The position numbers and the translations under genes were made by a program. A stretch of 64,000 bases of DNA from NCBI GenBank assembly GCA_963422655.1, contig OY730440.1:2790001-2854000 (forward strand). Reading direction: 5' to 3'. The stretch comes from CATQHS01 sp963422655. GTDB lineage: Bacteria; Actinomycetota; Acidimicrobiia; Acidimicrobiales; Aldehydirespiratoraceae. Position 1 is the first letter of the stretch; each line of letters opens with the position of its first letter. This document shows, piece by piece, positions 15,716 through 23,571 of the stretch. The notes beneath the pieces are model-generated. The model did not search any database. It saw only the letters and a program-made list of their open reading frames with translations, and was not told the origin of the DNA.

Positions 15716-17224
15716 ATGGGTCGGATCACGGTCGTGGGCCTGGGGCCGGCCGGCCCCGAGCTGGTCACTGCCGAAACTCTGGCCGTAATCGCTGCTCACG
15801 ACCGGCGTTTCGTCCGAACCGCTCGGCACCCCTCGGCCGAGGTGGTCAGTGATGCCGTCGCCTTCGACCACGTGTACGAGACGGAGCAGAGCGTCCTCGC
15901 TGCCGACGAGACGATCGCGAATCGGCTGATCGAGGCCTCTGGTGATGGTGACCTCCTCTACGCGGTGCCCGGCTCGCCGCTGGTGCTGGAACCCACGGTC
16001 GAACGGCTGCGAACCGCAGGCGACTCCAAGCCGGTGGAGCTGAATATCCGTCCGGCCCTGTCGTTTTTGGAACTGGCTTGGGTCCGGCTGGGTATCGATC
16101 CGATGGAGAAGTGCGTCGGGTTGATCGACGGTGAGCGTTTCGCTGCCGAAGCAGCCAGCCGGGTCGGGCCGCTGCTGGTAGCGAACTGGCGTCGCGGTCA
16201 CGGGTTGGCCCCTGTCGAGTCGGGCCCGGGCGATGGGCGCCGTGTCGTGGTGCTGCAGAGTCTCGGGCTCGCCGCCGAAGCCGTGTTCGAGGTGTCTTGG
16301 GACGACCTCAAAGACAGTGTCGACACCGACCACCTCACCTCGATCTATGTTCCGGGCCAAGCCGGGCCAGCTTCGGCCGAGCTGGCCCGTTTCGACGAGC
16401 TGGTTCGGGTCTTGCGCCAGCGATGCCCCTGGGATCGCCAGCAGACCCATGCCAGCCTCCGCCGCCACCTCCTGTCCGAAGTCCATGAGACGCTGGAAGC
16501 CCTCGATGCTCGGGCCGGTCACTCCGACTCCGAGATCATGGACGAAATCGACGACCTCTTGGAAGAAGAACTGGGTGACCTGCTGTTCCAGATCGTTTTC
16601 CACGCCCGGCTGGCCACCGAACGGGGCGCATTCACTCTGGCCGGCGTCGCCCGCCGGGTTCACGACAAGCTCGTAGCTCGCCATCCCCACGTCTTCGGCG
16701 ACGTCGAGGCCACTGACACCGAATCGGTGCTGGCCAACTGGGAGGCGATCAAGCGGGTCGAGAAGAACCGGAGCTCGGCCATGGACGGCCTGCCCGGGTC
16801 GCTCCCGGCGTTGCTTTGGGCGCTGGGGGTGCAGAAGCGGGCCGCCTCGGCCGGGCTCGCCCCGGCAGCCGACGAACTGGAGCTCGCTTGCACCGACATC
16901 TCCGATGCCTTGGTCCGGCTCCGGGCCGCGGGCAATGGCAGTGACGGTGAGGCCGAGCTGGGCGCCTTGTTGTTCTCGGCTGTGCAAGTGGCCCGGCGAC
17001 TGTCCCATGATCCCGAGGCGGCGCTGAGGGCTGCGGTGAGGAGCTTCGAGCAGCGTTTCCGCGGTATGGAGGATCTGGCCCGCGCCGGTGGGCTCGACTT
17101 GGCCTCAGTACCGGACCAGCAGCGGGTCGAGCTGTGGCGCCGTTGCGGCCCCTCCGCTCGGGTTACTCGAACGGGCCGTGGACCAGTTATCTTGCCGGGC
17201 ACGCTGACGGACGCCCGCGGGTGA
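15716..17224 (+). CDS. mazG: MazG nucleoside triphosphate pyrophosphohydrolase with N-terminal tetrapyrrole-methylase-like domain
   Basis: 502 residues in the YabN arrangement. An N-terminal SAM-dependent methylase-like domain (RITVVGLGPAGPELVTAET, residues 2-20, to about 220) is followed by a MazG pyrophosphohydrolase domain. That domain starts at LVRVLRQRCPWDRQQTHASL (about residue 232), and its metal-binding EVHETLEALDA and EEELGDLLFQIVFHA carry the ExxE...ExxD ligands. MazG removes non-canonical or excess NTPs. The open frame upstream to 15638 overlaps the foldase gene; ATG 15716 matches the domain start. It lies between mfd and eno, as in mycobacteria (Rv1021). Confidence 0.93.
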   Translation: MGRITVVGLGPAGPELVTAETLAVIAAHDRRFVRTARHPSAEVVSDAVAFDHVYETEQSVLAADETIANRLIEASGDGDLLYAVPGSPLVLEPTVERLRTAGDSKPVELNIRPALSFLELAWVRLGIDPMEKCVGLIDGERFAAEAASRVGPLLVANWRRGHGLAPVESGPGDGRRVVVLQSLGLAAEAVFEVSWDDLKDSVDTDHLTSIYVPGQAGPASAELARFDELVRVLRQRCPWDRQQTHASLRRHLLSEVHETLEALDARAGHSDSEIMDEIDDLLEEELGDLLFQIVFHARLATERGAFTLAGVARRVHDKLVARHPHVFGDVEATDTESVLANWEAIKRVEKNRSSAMDGLPGSLPALLWALGVQKRAASAGLAPAADELELACTDISDALVRLRAAGNGSDGEAELGALLFSAVQVARRLSHDPEAALRAAVRSFEQRFRGMEDLARAGGLDLASVPDQQRVELWRRCGPSARVTRTGRGPVILPGTLTDARG

Positions 17225-17280
17225 GGACGGAGCGGCGTCCGGTTCCGGTACCGCGCCGTGCCGGATGACACGGAGGTTCG

Positions 17281-18564
17281 ATGGTGAGTCCGATCAACCA
17301 TGTACACGCCCGTGAGGTGTTCGACTCCCGCGGCAATCCAACCGTGGAAGTAGAGGTTCGACTCGATTCGGATGCCGTCGGCACGGCCATGGTGCCGTCG
17401 GGCGCGTCCACGGGCGTCTTCGAGGCGGTCGAGCTTCGTGACGGCGGTGCCCGACTCATGGGTCGAGGTGTTCTGAACGCGGTGGGATTTGCCAATGGCG
17501 AGCTGGCCGATGCGGTCCGGGGCATGGACGCCGTCGACCAGCGCCTCGTCGATGCGGTCTTGATCGGTGTCGATGGCACCGACGACAAGAGCCGGGTCGG
17601 CGCCAACTCGATCTGCGGGGTCTCCCTGGCCGTCGCCCATGCCGCCGCCGCCGAGCTGGGGATACCGCTGTGGCGCCATCTCGGTGGCGCCAACGCCCAT
17701 GTTCTGCCGGTTCCGATGCTGAACGTGCTCAACGGTGGGGCCCACGCCAACAACAACATCGACTTTCAGGAGTTCATGGTCCTGCCGGTGGGGGCGGCGT
17801 CTTATCGTGAGGGCCTGCAATGGGGGGTGGAGACCTATCACGGGTTGAGGAGCGTGCTGGCCGAGCGGGGCCTGTCGACCGGTATCGGCGACGAAGGGGG
17901 GTTCGCTCCCGACTTGGGGTCCAACGAGGAAGCTCTCGGGCTGCTCGTCGATGCCATCGAGCGAAGCGGCCTGGTGCCCGGTGCCGACATGGCCATAGCC
18001 CTGGATGTGGCTTCCAGCGAGTTCTTCGACCGTGGCCGGTACCGGTTGGCGGCAGAGGACCGGGTTCTGTCGCCCGACCAGATGGTGGCCGAGTTGGAGC
18101 GGTTGTGCGACAACTACCCGATCGTTTCGGTCGAAGACGGTATGGCCGAAGAGGACTGGGAAGGCTGGTCCGCCCTCACTGCGGCGCTGGGCCGGCGCAT
18201 CCAGTTGGTCGGAGACGATCTCTTCGTCACCAGCACGGTCCGCCTGTCCCTCGGTATCGAAATGGGTGTGGCCAACTCGATCCTGGTGAAGGTCAACCAA
18301 GTCGGCACCCTCACCGAGACGCTCGAGAGCGTCGAACTGGCCGCCAGCCGCGGCTACACGGCGGTGATCTCGCACCGCAGCGGGGATACCGAGGACACCA
18401 CCATCGCCGATCTGGCCGTGGCCACCAATTGTGGCCAGATCAAGACCGGGGCGCCGGCCCGCAGCGACCGGGTGGCCAAGTACAACCGGCTGCTGCGGAT
18501 CGAAGAGCATCTGGGAGAAGCGGCGGCTTACCGGGGCCGAGCCGCACTGGCCGGTCCGCCATGA
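17281..18564 (+). CDS. eno: Enolase
   Basis: 427-residue phosphopyruvate hydratase interconverting 2-phosphoglycerate and phosphoenolpyruvate in glycolysis. Motifs: AREVFDSRGNPTVEVEV near the N-terminus, the mobile loop PSGASTGVFEAVEL, GDEGGFAPDL, ALDVASSEFF with a Mg ligand, SVEDGMAEEDWEGW with another ligand and catalytic Glu, QLVGDDLFVTS, the catalytic Lys in ILVKVNQVGTLTET, and SHRSGDTEDTTIADLAVA. The start ATG 17281 is preceded by GGAGG at 17273-17277, but with only a three-base gap. Its stop overlaps the ftsB-like start by 4 bases. Confidence 0.98.
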   Translation: MVSPINHVHAREVFDSRGNPTVEVEVRLDSDAVGTAMVPSGASTGVFEAVELRDGGARLMGRGVLNAVGFANGELADAVRGMDAVDQRLVDAVLIGVDGTDDKSRVGANSICGVSLAVAHAAAAELGIPLWRHLGGANAHVLPVPMLNVLNGGAHANNNIDFQEFMVLPVGAASYREGLQWGVETYHGLRSVLAERGLSTGIGDEGGFAPDLGSNEEALGLLVDAIERSGLVPGADMAIALDVASSEFFDRGRYRLAAEDRVLSPDQMVAELERLCDNYPIVSVEDGMAEEDWEGWSALTAALGRRIQLVGDDLFVTSTVRLSLGIEMGVANSILVKVNQVGTLTETLESVELAASRGYTAVISHRSGDTEDTTIADLAVATNCGQIKTGAPARSDRVAKYNRLLRIEEHLGEAAAYRGRAALAGPP

Positions 18565-18878
18565 CCGCGAAGACGGGTCGAATGCTCCAAGGCATGCTGA
18601 TGTTGGCCGTGCTGATGTTGGCCGTGCTGGTTCTGGGGGCGTCGTCGGTGCAGACCTGGATTGATCAGCGTACCCAGACCGTAGTCGAGCAACGGCTGGC
18701 CGACGAGCTCGATGTTCGGATCGCCGAGCTCGAAGCAGAGGTGAAGCGACGCAAAAGCCCTGACGGAGCCCGGTACCGGGCCCTCTGTTTCGGTCCCTAT
18801 GTCGAATCCGGCACCGAGGTGTATGCCGTTTTGGGCGTGAGCGGTTGCGTCGACAATAGGCAAGTACCGGGTTCCTGA
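18561..18878 (+). CDS. Divergent FtsB/DivIC-like septum formation protein
   Basis: 105-residue single-pass membrane protein starting inside the enolase stop (ATGA). One transmembrane helix (about residues 11-28), then a short heptad-like stretch (VVEQRLADELDVRIAELEAE), then YRALCFGPYVESGTEVYAVL. That last segment aligns by eye with the conserved ERLGYVxPGExxYxV end of DivIC/FtsB proteins. FtsB directly follows eno in actinobacteria, where it bridges the divisome. The coiled coil is shorter and less regular than usual, so the call rests partly on position. Confidence 0.7.
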   Translation: MTAKTGRMLQGMLMLAVLMLAVLVLGASSVQTWIDQRTQTVVEQRLADELDVRIAELEAEVKRRKSPDGARYRALCFGPYVESGTEVYAVLGVSGCVDNRQVPGS

Positions 18879-18897
18879 GCCCGTCCGCTGGTCCCTT

Positions 18898-19839
18898 ATG
18901 CTCTCGAGGATGGCAACAGTAGACCCGCGAGCGGTGGCATCCACACAAGAAGTGGTCGAGGTATTGACCGGGCACGGCTACTTGCCCGACCAAGGCTTGG
19001 CCACGGCGGTTTACCTGGCCCTGCGACTGCGCCGACCGCTGCTGTTGGAGGGAGAGCCCGGCGTTGGCAAGACCGAGGTGGCCAATGTGCTGGCGAGCTG
19101 GATCGGCGGAGGCCTGATCCGGCTCCAATGCTATGAGGGCATCGATGTGGCCCAAGCCGTCTACGAGTGGGACTACGCCCGCCAGCTACTGTACCTGCGG
19201 GTGGCCGAAGCCACCGGCCGGGCCCGGGCCCTGGACGCGGCGGAGCTGTCCAGTGAGCTCTACGACGAGCGCTTCCTGATCCGCCGACCCCTTCTCCAAG
19301 CCATCGAGCCCTCCGAAGGGCCACCGCCGGTGCTGCTGGTCGATGAGGTCGATCGAGCCGACGATGAGTTCGAAGCCTTCCTGCTCGAGATCCTCTCCGA
19401 CTACTCGGTCACCATTCCCGAAGTCGGCACGTTCGCAGCGCTCGACCCGCCCGTCGTGGTGGTCACTTCCAACCGCACCCGCGACGTTCACGATGCCCTC
19501 AAGCGGCGATGCCTGTACCACTGGGTCGATCATCCCGACCAGCAACGAGAAGTGGATATCATCAGGCTCCGGGCCCCCCATGTGAGCGAGACCCTGGCCG
19601 GCCAAGTCGCTCATGCTGCCGCCGCCATCCGTGAGATCGGCCTCTACAAGCCCCCGGGGGTGGCCGAGACCATCGACTGGGCCCGAGCCCTGAGCCTGCT
19701 CGGCGGCGAGGCACTGGTGGCTGAGCACGTGACGGCTACGCTGGGCACGCTGCTCAAGTACCGCGAGGACCACGAACGGGTCACCGATCATGACTTGACC
19801 TCCATCGTTTCGCGGGCTCGGGCCGCGGGCGAGCCGTGA
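18898..19839 (+). CDS. MoxR-family AAA+ ATPase, CoxD-like
   Basis: 313-residue MoxR AAA+ ATPase. Walker A is EGEPGVGKTE (residues 51-60) and Walker B is VLLVDEVDRAD, followed by sensor VVTSNRTRDVHDALKRRCLY. Such proteins act as chaperone-like remodelers together with a VWA partner. The next gene is a CoxE-type VWA protein overlapping by 4 bases and the third is XdhC/CoxF-like, the coxDEF order known for maturation of the Mo-Cu or Mo site in CO dehydrogenase and related hydroxylases. The start could be ATG 18898 or ATG 18910; neither has a well-spaced ribosome site. Confidence 0.9.
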   Translation: MLSRMATVDPRAVASTQEVVEVLTGHGYLPDQGLATAVYLALRLRRPLLLEGEPGVGKTEVANVLASWIGGGLIRLQCYEGIDVAQAVYEWDYARQLLYLRVAEATGRARALDAAELSSELYDERFLIRRPLLQAIEPSEGPPPVLLVDEVDRADDEFEAFLLEILSDYSVTIPEVGTFAALDPPVVVVTSNRTRDVHDALKRRCLYHWVDHPDQQREVDIIRLRAPHVSETLAGQVAHAAAAIREIGLYKPPGVAETIDWARALSLLGGEALVAEHVTATLGTLLKYREDHERVTDHDLTSIVSRARAAGEP

Positions 19840-21008
19840 CGGTCCAGGCTCCGGAGTCGGTTGCGGTCGGGTTCGTTGCCGCGCTGCGGGCCGCGGGGCT
19901 GGAGGTGTCGCTCCTCTCGTCCATGCTGTACGCCGAGGCGCTCGCCGCGGTCGGGGTCGGTCGTCGCGATCCCGTTTACTGGGCCGGACGGGCCACGCTC
20001 GTTCACTGTCCCGAGAACTTCGAGACTTACGACGCCGTGTTCGGCTCCTACTGGACCGGTGGAGCCGGTCGGGTCCGGCCACCGGCGGCGGTAGTGCCTG
20101 TAACCATCGAGCTCGACGATCCCGATGCCGACGACGACGGGGTCGATCCCTACGAAGGTGAGGGCGAGCGTGTCACCGTGCGGTACAGCTCGACTGAGAT
20201 TCTGGCCAGCAAGGACTTCGCCGATTACAGCGACGACGAGCTCGCCGAAGCCCGGCGTCTGATGGAACGGCTGGGCCGGGAGGGACCGATGCGATCGAGC
20301 CGCCGACACCGGGCCAGCCGTTCGGCCCGGGGCCGCCCCGACGTTCGCGGCACCGTCCGGGGCGCTTTGCGAGCCGGGGGCGAACCGGTGCGACTCCACC
20401 GCCGAGTGCGGGGGACCCGGCCTCGCCGGCTGGTCCTGCTCCTCGACGTCTCCGGTTCGATGGAGCCCTACGCCCGGGCTCTTTTACGCTTCGTTCAGGC
20501 CGTGGTAGCCGGCCGCGGCCGGGTGGAGGCGTTCGCGCTCGGAACCCGCCTGACCCGGCTCACCCGCGAGCTGTCGTCTCGTGACCCCGATCGGGCCCTG
20601 AGGGACGCGGCAGGGGCAGTGCTGGATTGGAACGGAGGGACCAGGCTGGGCGCGGGGCTGGGCCGGTTCAACGACGAGTGGGGATGTCGGGGAATGGCCC
20701 GGGGGTCGGTGGTGGTGATCCTCTCCGATGGCTGGGATCGCGGCGAACCGGCCGAGATGACCGAGCAGATGCAGCGTCTGAGCCGGGTAGCCCACCAAGT
20801 GGTGTGGGTCAACCCGCTCAAGGCCACCCCCGGGTACCAGCCGCTGGCCCGGGGCATGGCCGCGGCCCTGCCCTACGTCGACCATTTCGTGGAGGGCCAC
20901 AACCTCACCTCGCTGGAACGACTGACCGAGCTGATACTGACTGATTCCCGAGCGAGAAACCGTTCGGGGGATCGGGTAGGAGCCGGGGCCGGAGGTGATG
21001 GCCGGTGA
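19836..21008 (+). CDS. VWA domain protein, CoxE-like
   Basis: 390-residue cytoplasmic protein with a C-terminal von Willebrand A domain. The MIDAS motif is LLLDVSGSM at about residues 204-212, with later metal-site support from NGGTRLGAGL and VVILSDGWDRGEP. The N-terminal half is the CoxE-specific region (PVYWAGRATLVHCPENFETY). Starting GTG 19836 overlaps the stop of the MoxR gene, and its own stop overlaps the next GTG by 4 bases, so the three are co-translated. In the Oligotropha CO dehydrogenase system, CoxD and CoxE help assemble the active site. Confidence 0.9.
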   Translation: MTVQAPESVAVGFVAALRAAGLEVSLLSSMLYAEALAAVGVGRRDPVYWAGRATLVHCPENFETYDAVFGSYWTGGAGRVRPPAAVVPVTIELDDPDADDDGVDPYEGEGERVTVRYSSTEILASKDFADYSDDELAEARRLMERLGREGPMRSSRRHRASRSARGRPDVRGTVRGALRAGGEPVRLHRRVRGTRPRRLVLLLDVSGSMEPYARALLRFVQAVVAGRGRVEAFALGTRLTRLTRELSSRDPDRALRDAAGAVLDWNGGTRLGAGLGRFNDEWGCRGMARGSVVVILSDGWDRGEPAEMTEQMQRLSRVAHQVVWVNPLKATPGYQPLARGMAAALPYVDHFVEGHNLTSLERLTELILTDSRARNRSGDRVGAGAGGDGR

Positions 21009-22093
21009 GGGAGATCCTCGGCGACCTCGACCGGTGGCTGGACCAAGACGTCGCCATCGCCCGGGTGGTCGATCTGGAGGGTTCCGGCCCCCGGCTGCCG
21101 GGGGCGGCCATGGCCGTGACGGCCGGCAGCGAGGTGGCCGGTTCGGTCTCGGGGGGCTGTGTCGAGGGTGCGGTGGTGGTGGAGGCGCTCGACGTGATCG
21201 AGTCGGCCCGACGCCGGATCGTCACTTTCGGGTACAGCGACGACGAGGCCTTCGAGGTGGGGCTCACCTGCGGAGGGACTGTCCATTTGTTCCTGGAACC
21301 TTTCGACTGGGGCAGTCTGTACGTCCAGTTCCGAGACGACCTGGTGGCAGAGACCCCGGTGGCGCTGGCCACCGTCGTCGACGGGCCCGGTGTAGGGGCC
21401 AAACTGTTGACCCGGCCCGACGGCGAGGTCATGGGATCGTTGGGTACAGTCGGGCTCGATCGGGTGGTGGAACGTGATGCCCGGGGGGAGCTGGCCGCGG
21501 GCCGGTCCGGGATCCGCCACTACGGCGAGCAGGGAGAAGCTCGCGAGGAGGCGGTGTCGGTGTTCGTCGAGTCTTTCGCGCCGCCGCCGCAAATGATCAT
21601 CTTTGGTGCTGTCGACTTCACCGCGGCGTTGGTGAAGGTGGCCAAGGTGCTGGGTTATCGGGTTACGGTGTGCGATGCCCGAGAGGTGTTCGCCACTCAC
21701 CGGCGTTTTCCGCTGGCCGACGAGGTGTTCGTCTCCTGGCCCGATCGTTTCCTGGCTTCGGTCGGTGCCGACCTCGGTCCCCGGGACGCCGTGTGCGTGC
21801 TCACCCACGACACCAAGTTCGACGTGCCCGCCATCACCGCGGCGCTGGCTACCGGTGTGGGTTACATCGGGGTGATGGGCAGTCGCCGAACCCACGAGAA
21901 TCGCACCGCCCGCTTGATCGAAGCCGGTCTCACCGGCGACGACCTGGCCCGCCTGCGGTCCCCGATCGGTCTCGACATCGGGGCCCGCACCACTGAGGAG
22001 ACGGCCATCTCGATCACCTCGGAGATCATCGCCTTGCGCACCGGGCGCCAGGCTCGAGCCCTGTCGGCTACTACCGGCCCCATCCACAACTGA
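21005..22093 (+). CDS. XdhC/CoxF family molybdenum cofactor maturation protein
   Basis: 362-residue XdhC/CoxI-family protein. The N-terminal XdhC-CoxI domain has SGPRLPGAAMAVT, VAGSVSGGCVEGAVVVEAL and TFGYSDDEAFEVGLTCGG. The C-terminal Rossmann-like XdhC domain starts at MIIFGAVDFTAALVKVAKVL and contains YIGVMGSRRTHENRTARL and RSPIGLDIGARTTEETA. These proteins bind molybdenum cofactor and deliver it, sulfurated, to molybdenum hydroxylases. This is the last gene of the coxD-coxE-coxF run; the accessory island begins directly behind it. A client enzyme is plausible in the large-subunit fragment at 1-1248. Confidence 0.92.
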   Translation: MREILGDLDRWLDQDVAIARVVDLEGSGPRLPGAAMAVTAGSEVAGSVSGGCVEGAVVVEALDVIESARRRIVTFGYSDDEAFEVGLTCGGTVHLFLEPFDWGSLYVQFRDDLVAETPVALATVVDGPGVGAKLLTRPDGEVMGSLGTVGLDRVVERDARGELAAGRSGIRHYGEQGEAREEAVSVFVESFAPPPQMIIFGAVDFTAALVKVAKVLGYRVTVCDAREVFATHRRFPLADEVFVSWPDRFLASVGADLGPRDAVCVLTHDTKFDVPAITAALATGVGYIGVMGSRRTHENRTARLIEAGLTGDDLARLRSPIGLDIGARTTEETAISITSEIIALRTGRQARALSATTGPIHN

Positions 22094-22131
22094 GGGGTCA
22101 TCAACGGCTTCGGTCGTGGTTCGCTGGGAGG

Positions 22132-22165
22132 TGACAGCCCTGTAGTTATGACAGACCTGTAGTTA
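22132..22165 (+). repeat. Two 17-bp tandem copies at the island entrance
   Basis: Unit tgacagccctgtagtta at 22132-22148, repeated at 22149-22165 with one change. They lie in the 157-bp gap between xdhC and the first island gene, where base composition drops sharply; AT-rich sequence (TTTAAAATAAA) follows. Confidence 0.85.
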
Positions 22166-22250
22166 GTTGAACGCCTTTAAAATAAACAGTTGTGAAGTTG
22201 AAGTCCGACTCTGGCCGCCTCAGGTCAGCTCACTGCGAAAAAGAAGCGGT

Positions 22251-23069
22251 ATGAATAAAAAGATCTTTACCGTACTACTGGCCTTAGCTTTGGTGGTTAC
22301 GGTGGCCGGGTCGGGCGCGGCTCAGTCGAGTCCTGGCCGCCCACTCGATGACAGCGCGGCCACGCCGAAGCCTTCGGCCGAGGACATGGGTCGTATGGTC
22401 GGACTGTACTTGTCCTTGATGAACACCTGCGACAAGATAGATGGATTGAGCCGAGCGGAGCTCGCAGAATGGGCTCCCGACGTTCTGGGTAAGTTGAAAA
22501 AGAACGTGGTCAGCTACTTTAGGGATAACGTCCAACGGCGTACCGGCTTACAAGGCTCACAAAGAGCGCAGGAAGCGGTTGACATGTTTCTGAACTACGA
22601 CGGTAAGTCCGCTGGAGCTTTACGTCAAGATGTCTACGAAAAACTGGGTAAGCCTTGGCCACAGTACCGGTATGAAAACTGGGATAGCTTCTACGATGGG
22701 TTCATCGGAGCCTTTGATAACAATGAGGTCATTCGAGAGAGCTCATCTGCACAGATGGGCCGGCTGAGCGGGTTGTTCGCTGCGCTCAGGTCCTCGTGGT
22801 ACCCACGTCATCAGCGCAATCAATTGAACAATGTCAAGAGTTACTTGAATCATGAGGTTGGCGGATACCTGTACCACAATGTCGTAAATCACAACTATTG
22901 GAAAGCTGTCAGTGCCGGTTCTAATTCGTGGGAATATATGGTCACTGGGGTCCAAGATGGCATTTTCTCACGTGGTGACATCTATCGAGAGCTGGGCAAG
23001 CCCTGGCCGAAGTCCCGGTACGACAATTGGGTCGAGTTCTACAGAGCCTTCATGGAGGTCATCGGCTAG
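22251..23069 (+). CDS. Secreted protein of unknown function with an internal duplication
   Basis: 272 residues, not recognised as a known family. A clear signal peptide (MNKKIFTVLLALALVVTVAGSG) is followed by two similar halves of about 105 residues. Each half ends with the same signature: KLGKPWPQYRYENWDSFY (about 131-148) and ELGKPWPKSRYDNWVEFY (about 247-264). Both halves are rich in Tyr, Trp and Asn, with amphipathic helix-like spacing. ATG 22251 is chosen because the signal peptide starts there; frame-open sequence upstream to 22167 looks non-coding. The gene is visibly AT-richer than its neighbours, suggesting horizontal transfer. It is followed by a 13-bp repeat array and then the membrane/VWA/tubulin-like operon. 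Confidence 0.8.
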   Translation: MNKKIFTVLLALALVVTVAGSGAAQSSPGRPLDDSAATPKPSAEDMGRMVGLYLSLMNTCDKIDGLSRAELAEWAPDVLGKLKKNVVSYFRDNVQRRTGLQGSQRAQEAVDMFLNYDGKSAGALRQDVYEKLGKPWPQYRYENWDSFYDGFIGAFDNNEVIRESSSAQMGRLSGLFAALRSSWYPRHQRNQLNNVKSYLNHEVGGYLYHNVVNHNYWKAVSAGSNSWEYMVTGVQDGIFSRGDIYRELGKPWPKSRYDNWVEFYRAFMEVIG

Positions 23070-23108
23070 TAGCGGTTTCGGCTAGTAGCGGGTCTGCGGA
23101 CGGTCGTT

Positions 23109-23186
23109 GTTACCGCTCGGTGTTACCGCTCGGTGTTACCGCTCGGTGTTACCGCTCGGTGTTACCGCTCGGTGTTACCGCTCGGT
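23109..23186 (+). repeat. Six perfect 13-bp tandem repeats
   Basis: Unit gttaccgctcggt, six exact copies (23109-23186) plus a partial seventh, in the 133-bp gap just before the operon that starts at 23203. There are no unique spacers, so it is not a CRISPR array. The unit is not a multiple of three and its in-frame translation is not protein-like. Confidence 0.95.
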
Positions 23187-23202
23187 GTTAATATGTCGTC
23201 CC

Positions 23203-23571
23203 GTGTCCACGATCTTCTCGGGCTGGGACTGGGAAAACGACGGTCACGCTGTTTCCACAGAAACCGCTGAGTTCATCGGTCAGCCCATCGGTTGGGCTTG
23301 GGCCGCCACTTCGAGTTGCGTGCTCTGTGGGCTGCTGGTTCCCGTGAGCCTTGCCATCGGAGCGGTCCCTTGGTCGTGGCTGGGTTACATGGCCGGTCTG
23401 GTGGCCTCGGCCCTGGTGATGTCGACCAACCTGATCGACCGGAAACGCGAGGTGGACCAGAATTACATCCGCCGCCACAAACTGCGGACATGGATGCGCT
23501 CGGTGCGGCTGGCCGCCTTCGCTGTCTCGTTGACCCACATCGTGTTGCTGGCGTGGGAATGGTCGCTGTGA
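23203..23571 (+). CDS. Small three-helix membrane protein, first gene of the VWA/tubulin-like operon
   Basis: 122 residues, no recognised family. Two hydrophobic helices lie close together (CVLCGLLVPVSLAIGAV and WLGYMAGLVASALVMSTN), followed by a positively charged loop (RKREVDQNYIRRHKLRTWMR) and a third helix (AAFAVSLTHIVLLAWEW). GTG 23203 is the first start after the repeat array; the in-frame codons upstream merely translate the repeats. Its TGA overlaps the GTG of the VWA gene by 4 bases, so the two proteins are made together and are likely partners at the membrane. Confidence 0.75.
   Translation: MSTIFSGWDWENDGHAVSTETAEFIGQPIGWAWAATSSCVLCGLLVPVSLAIGAVPWSWLGYMAGLVASALVMSTNLIDRKREVDQNYIRRHKLRTWMRSVRLAAFAVSLTHIVLLAWEWSL

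Noticed and set aside
16660..19155. Antisense frame of 831 residues over mazG and eno
   Set aside because: It lies opposite well-supported mazG, enolase and ftsB-like genes and shows no recognisable motif.
20873..22087. Antisense frame of 404 residues opposite the xdhC and coxE genes
   Set aside because: It is a shadow of conserved XdhC motifs on the plus strand.
19836..22093. The coxE-like VWA gene as part of the tubulin/VWA system
   Set aside because: It overlaps the MoxR and XdhC genes and has CoxE features, so it belongs to molybdenum enzyme maturation; the large VWA protein at 23568 is a different type.
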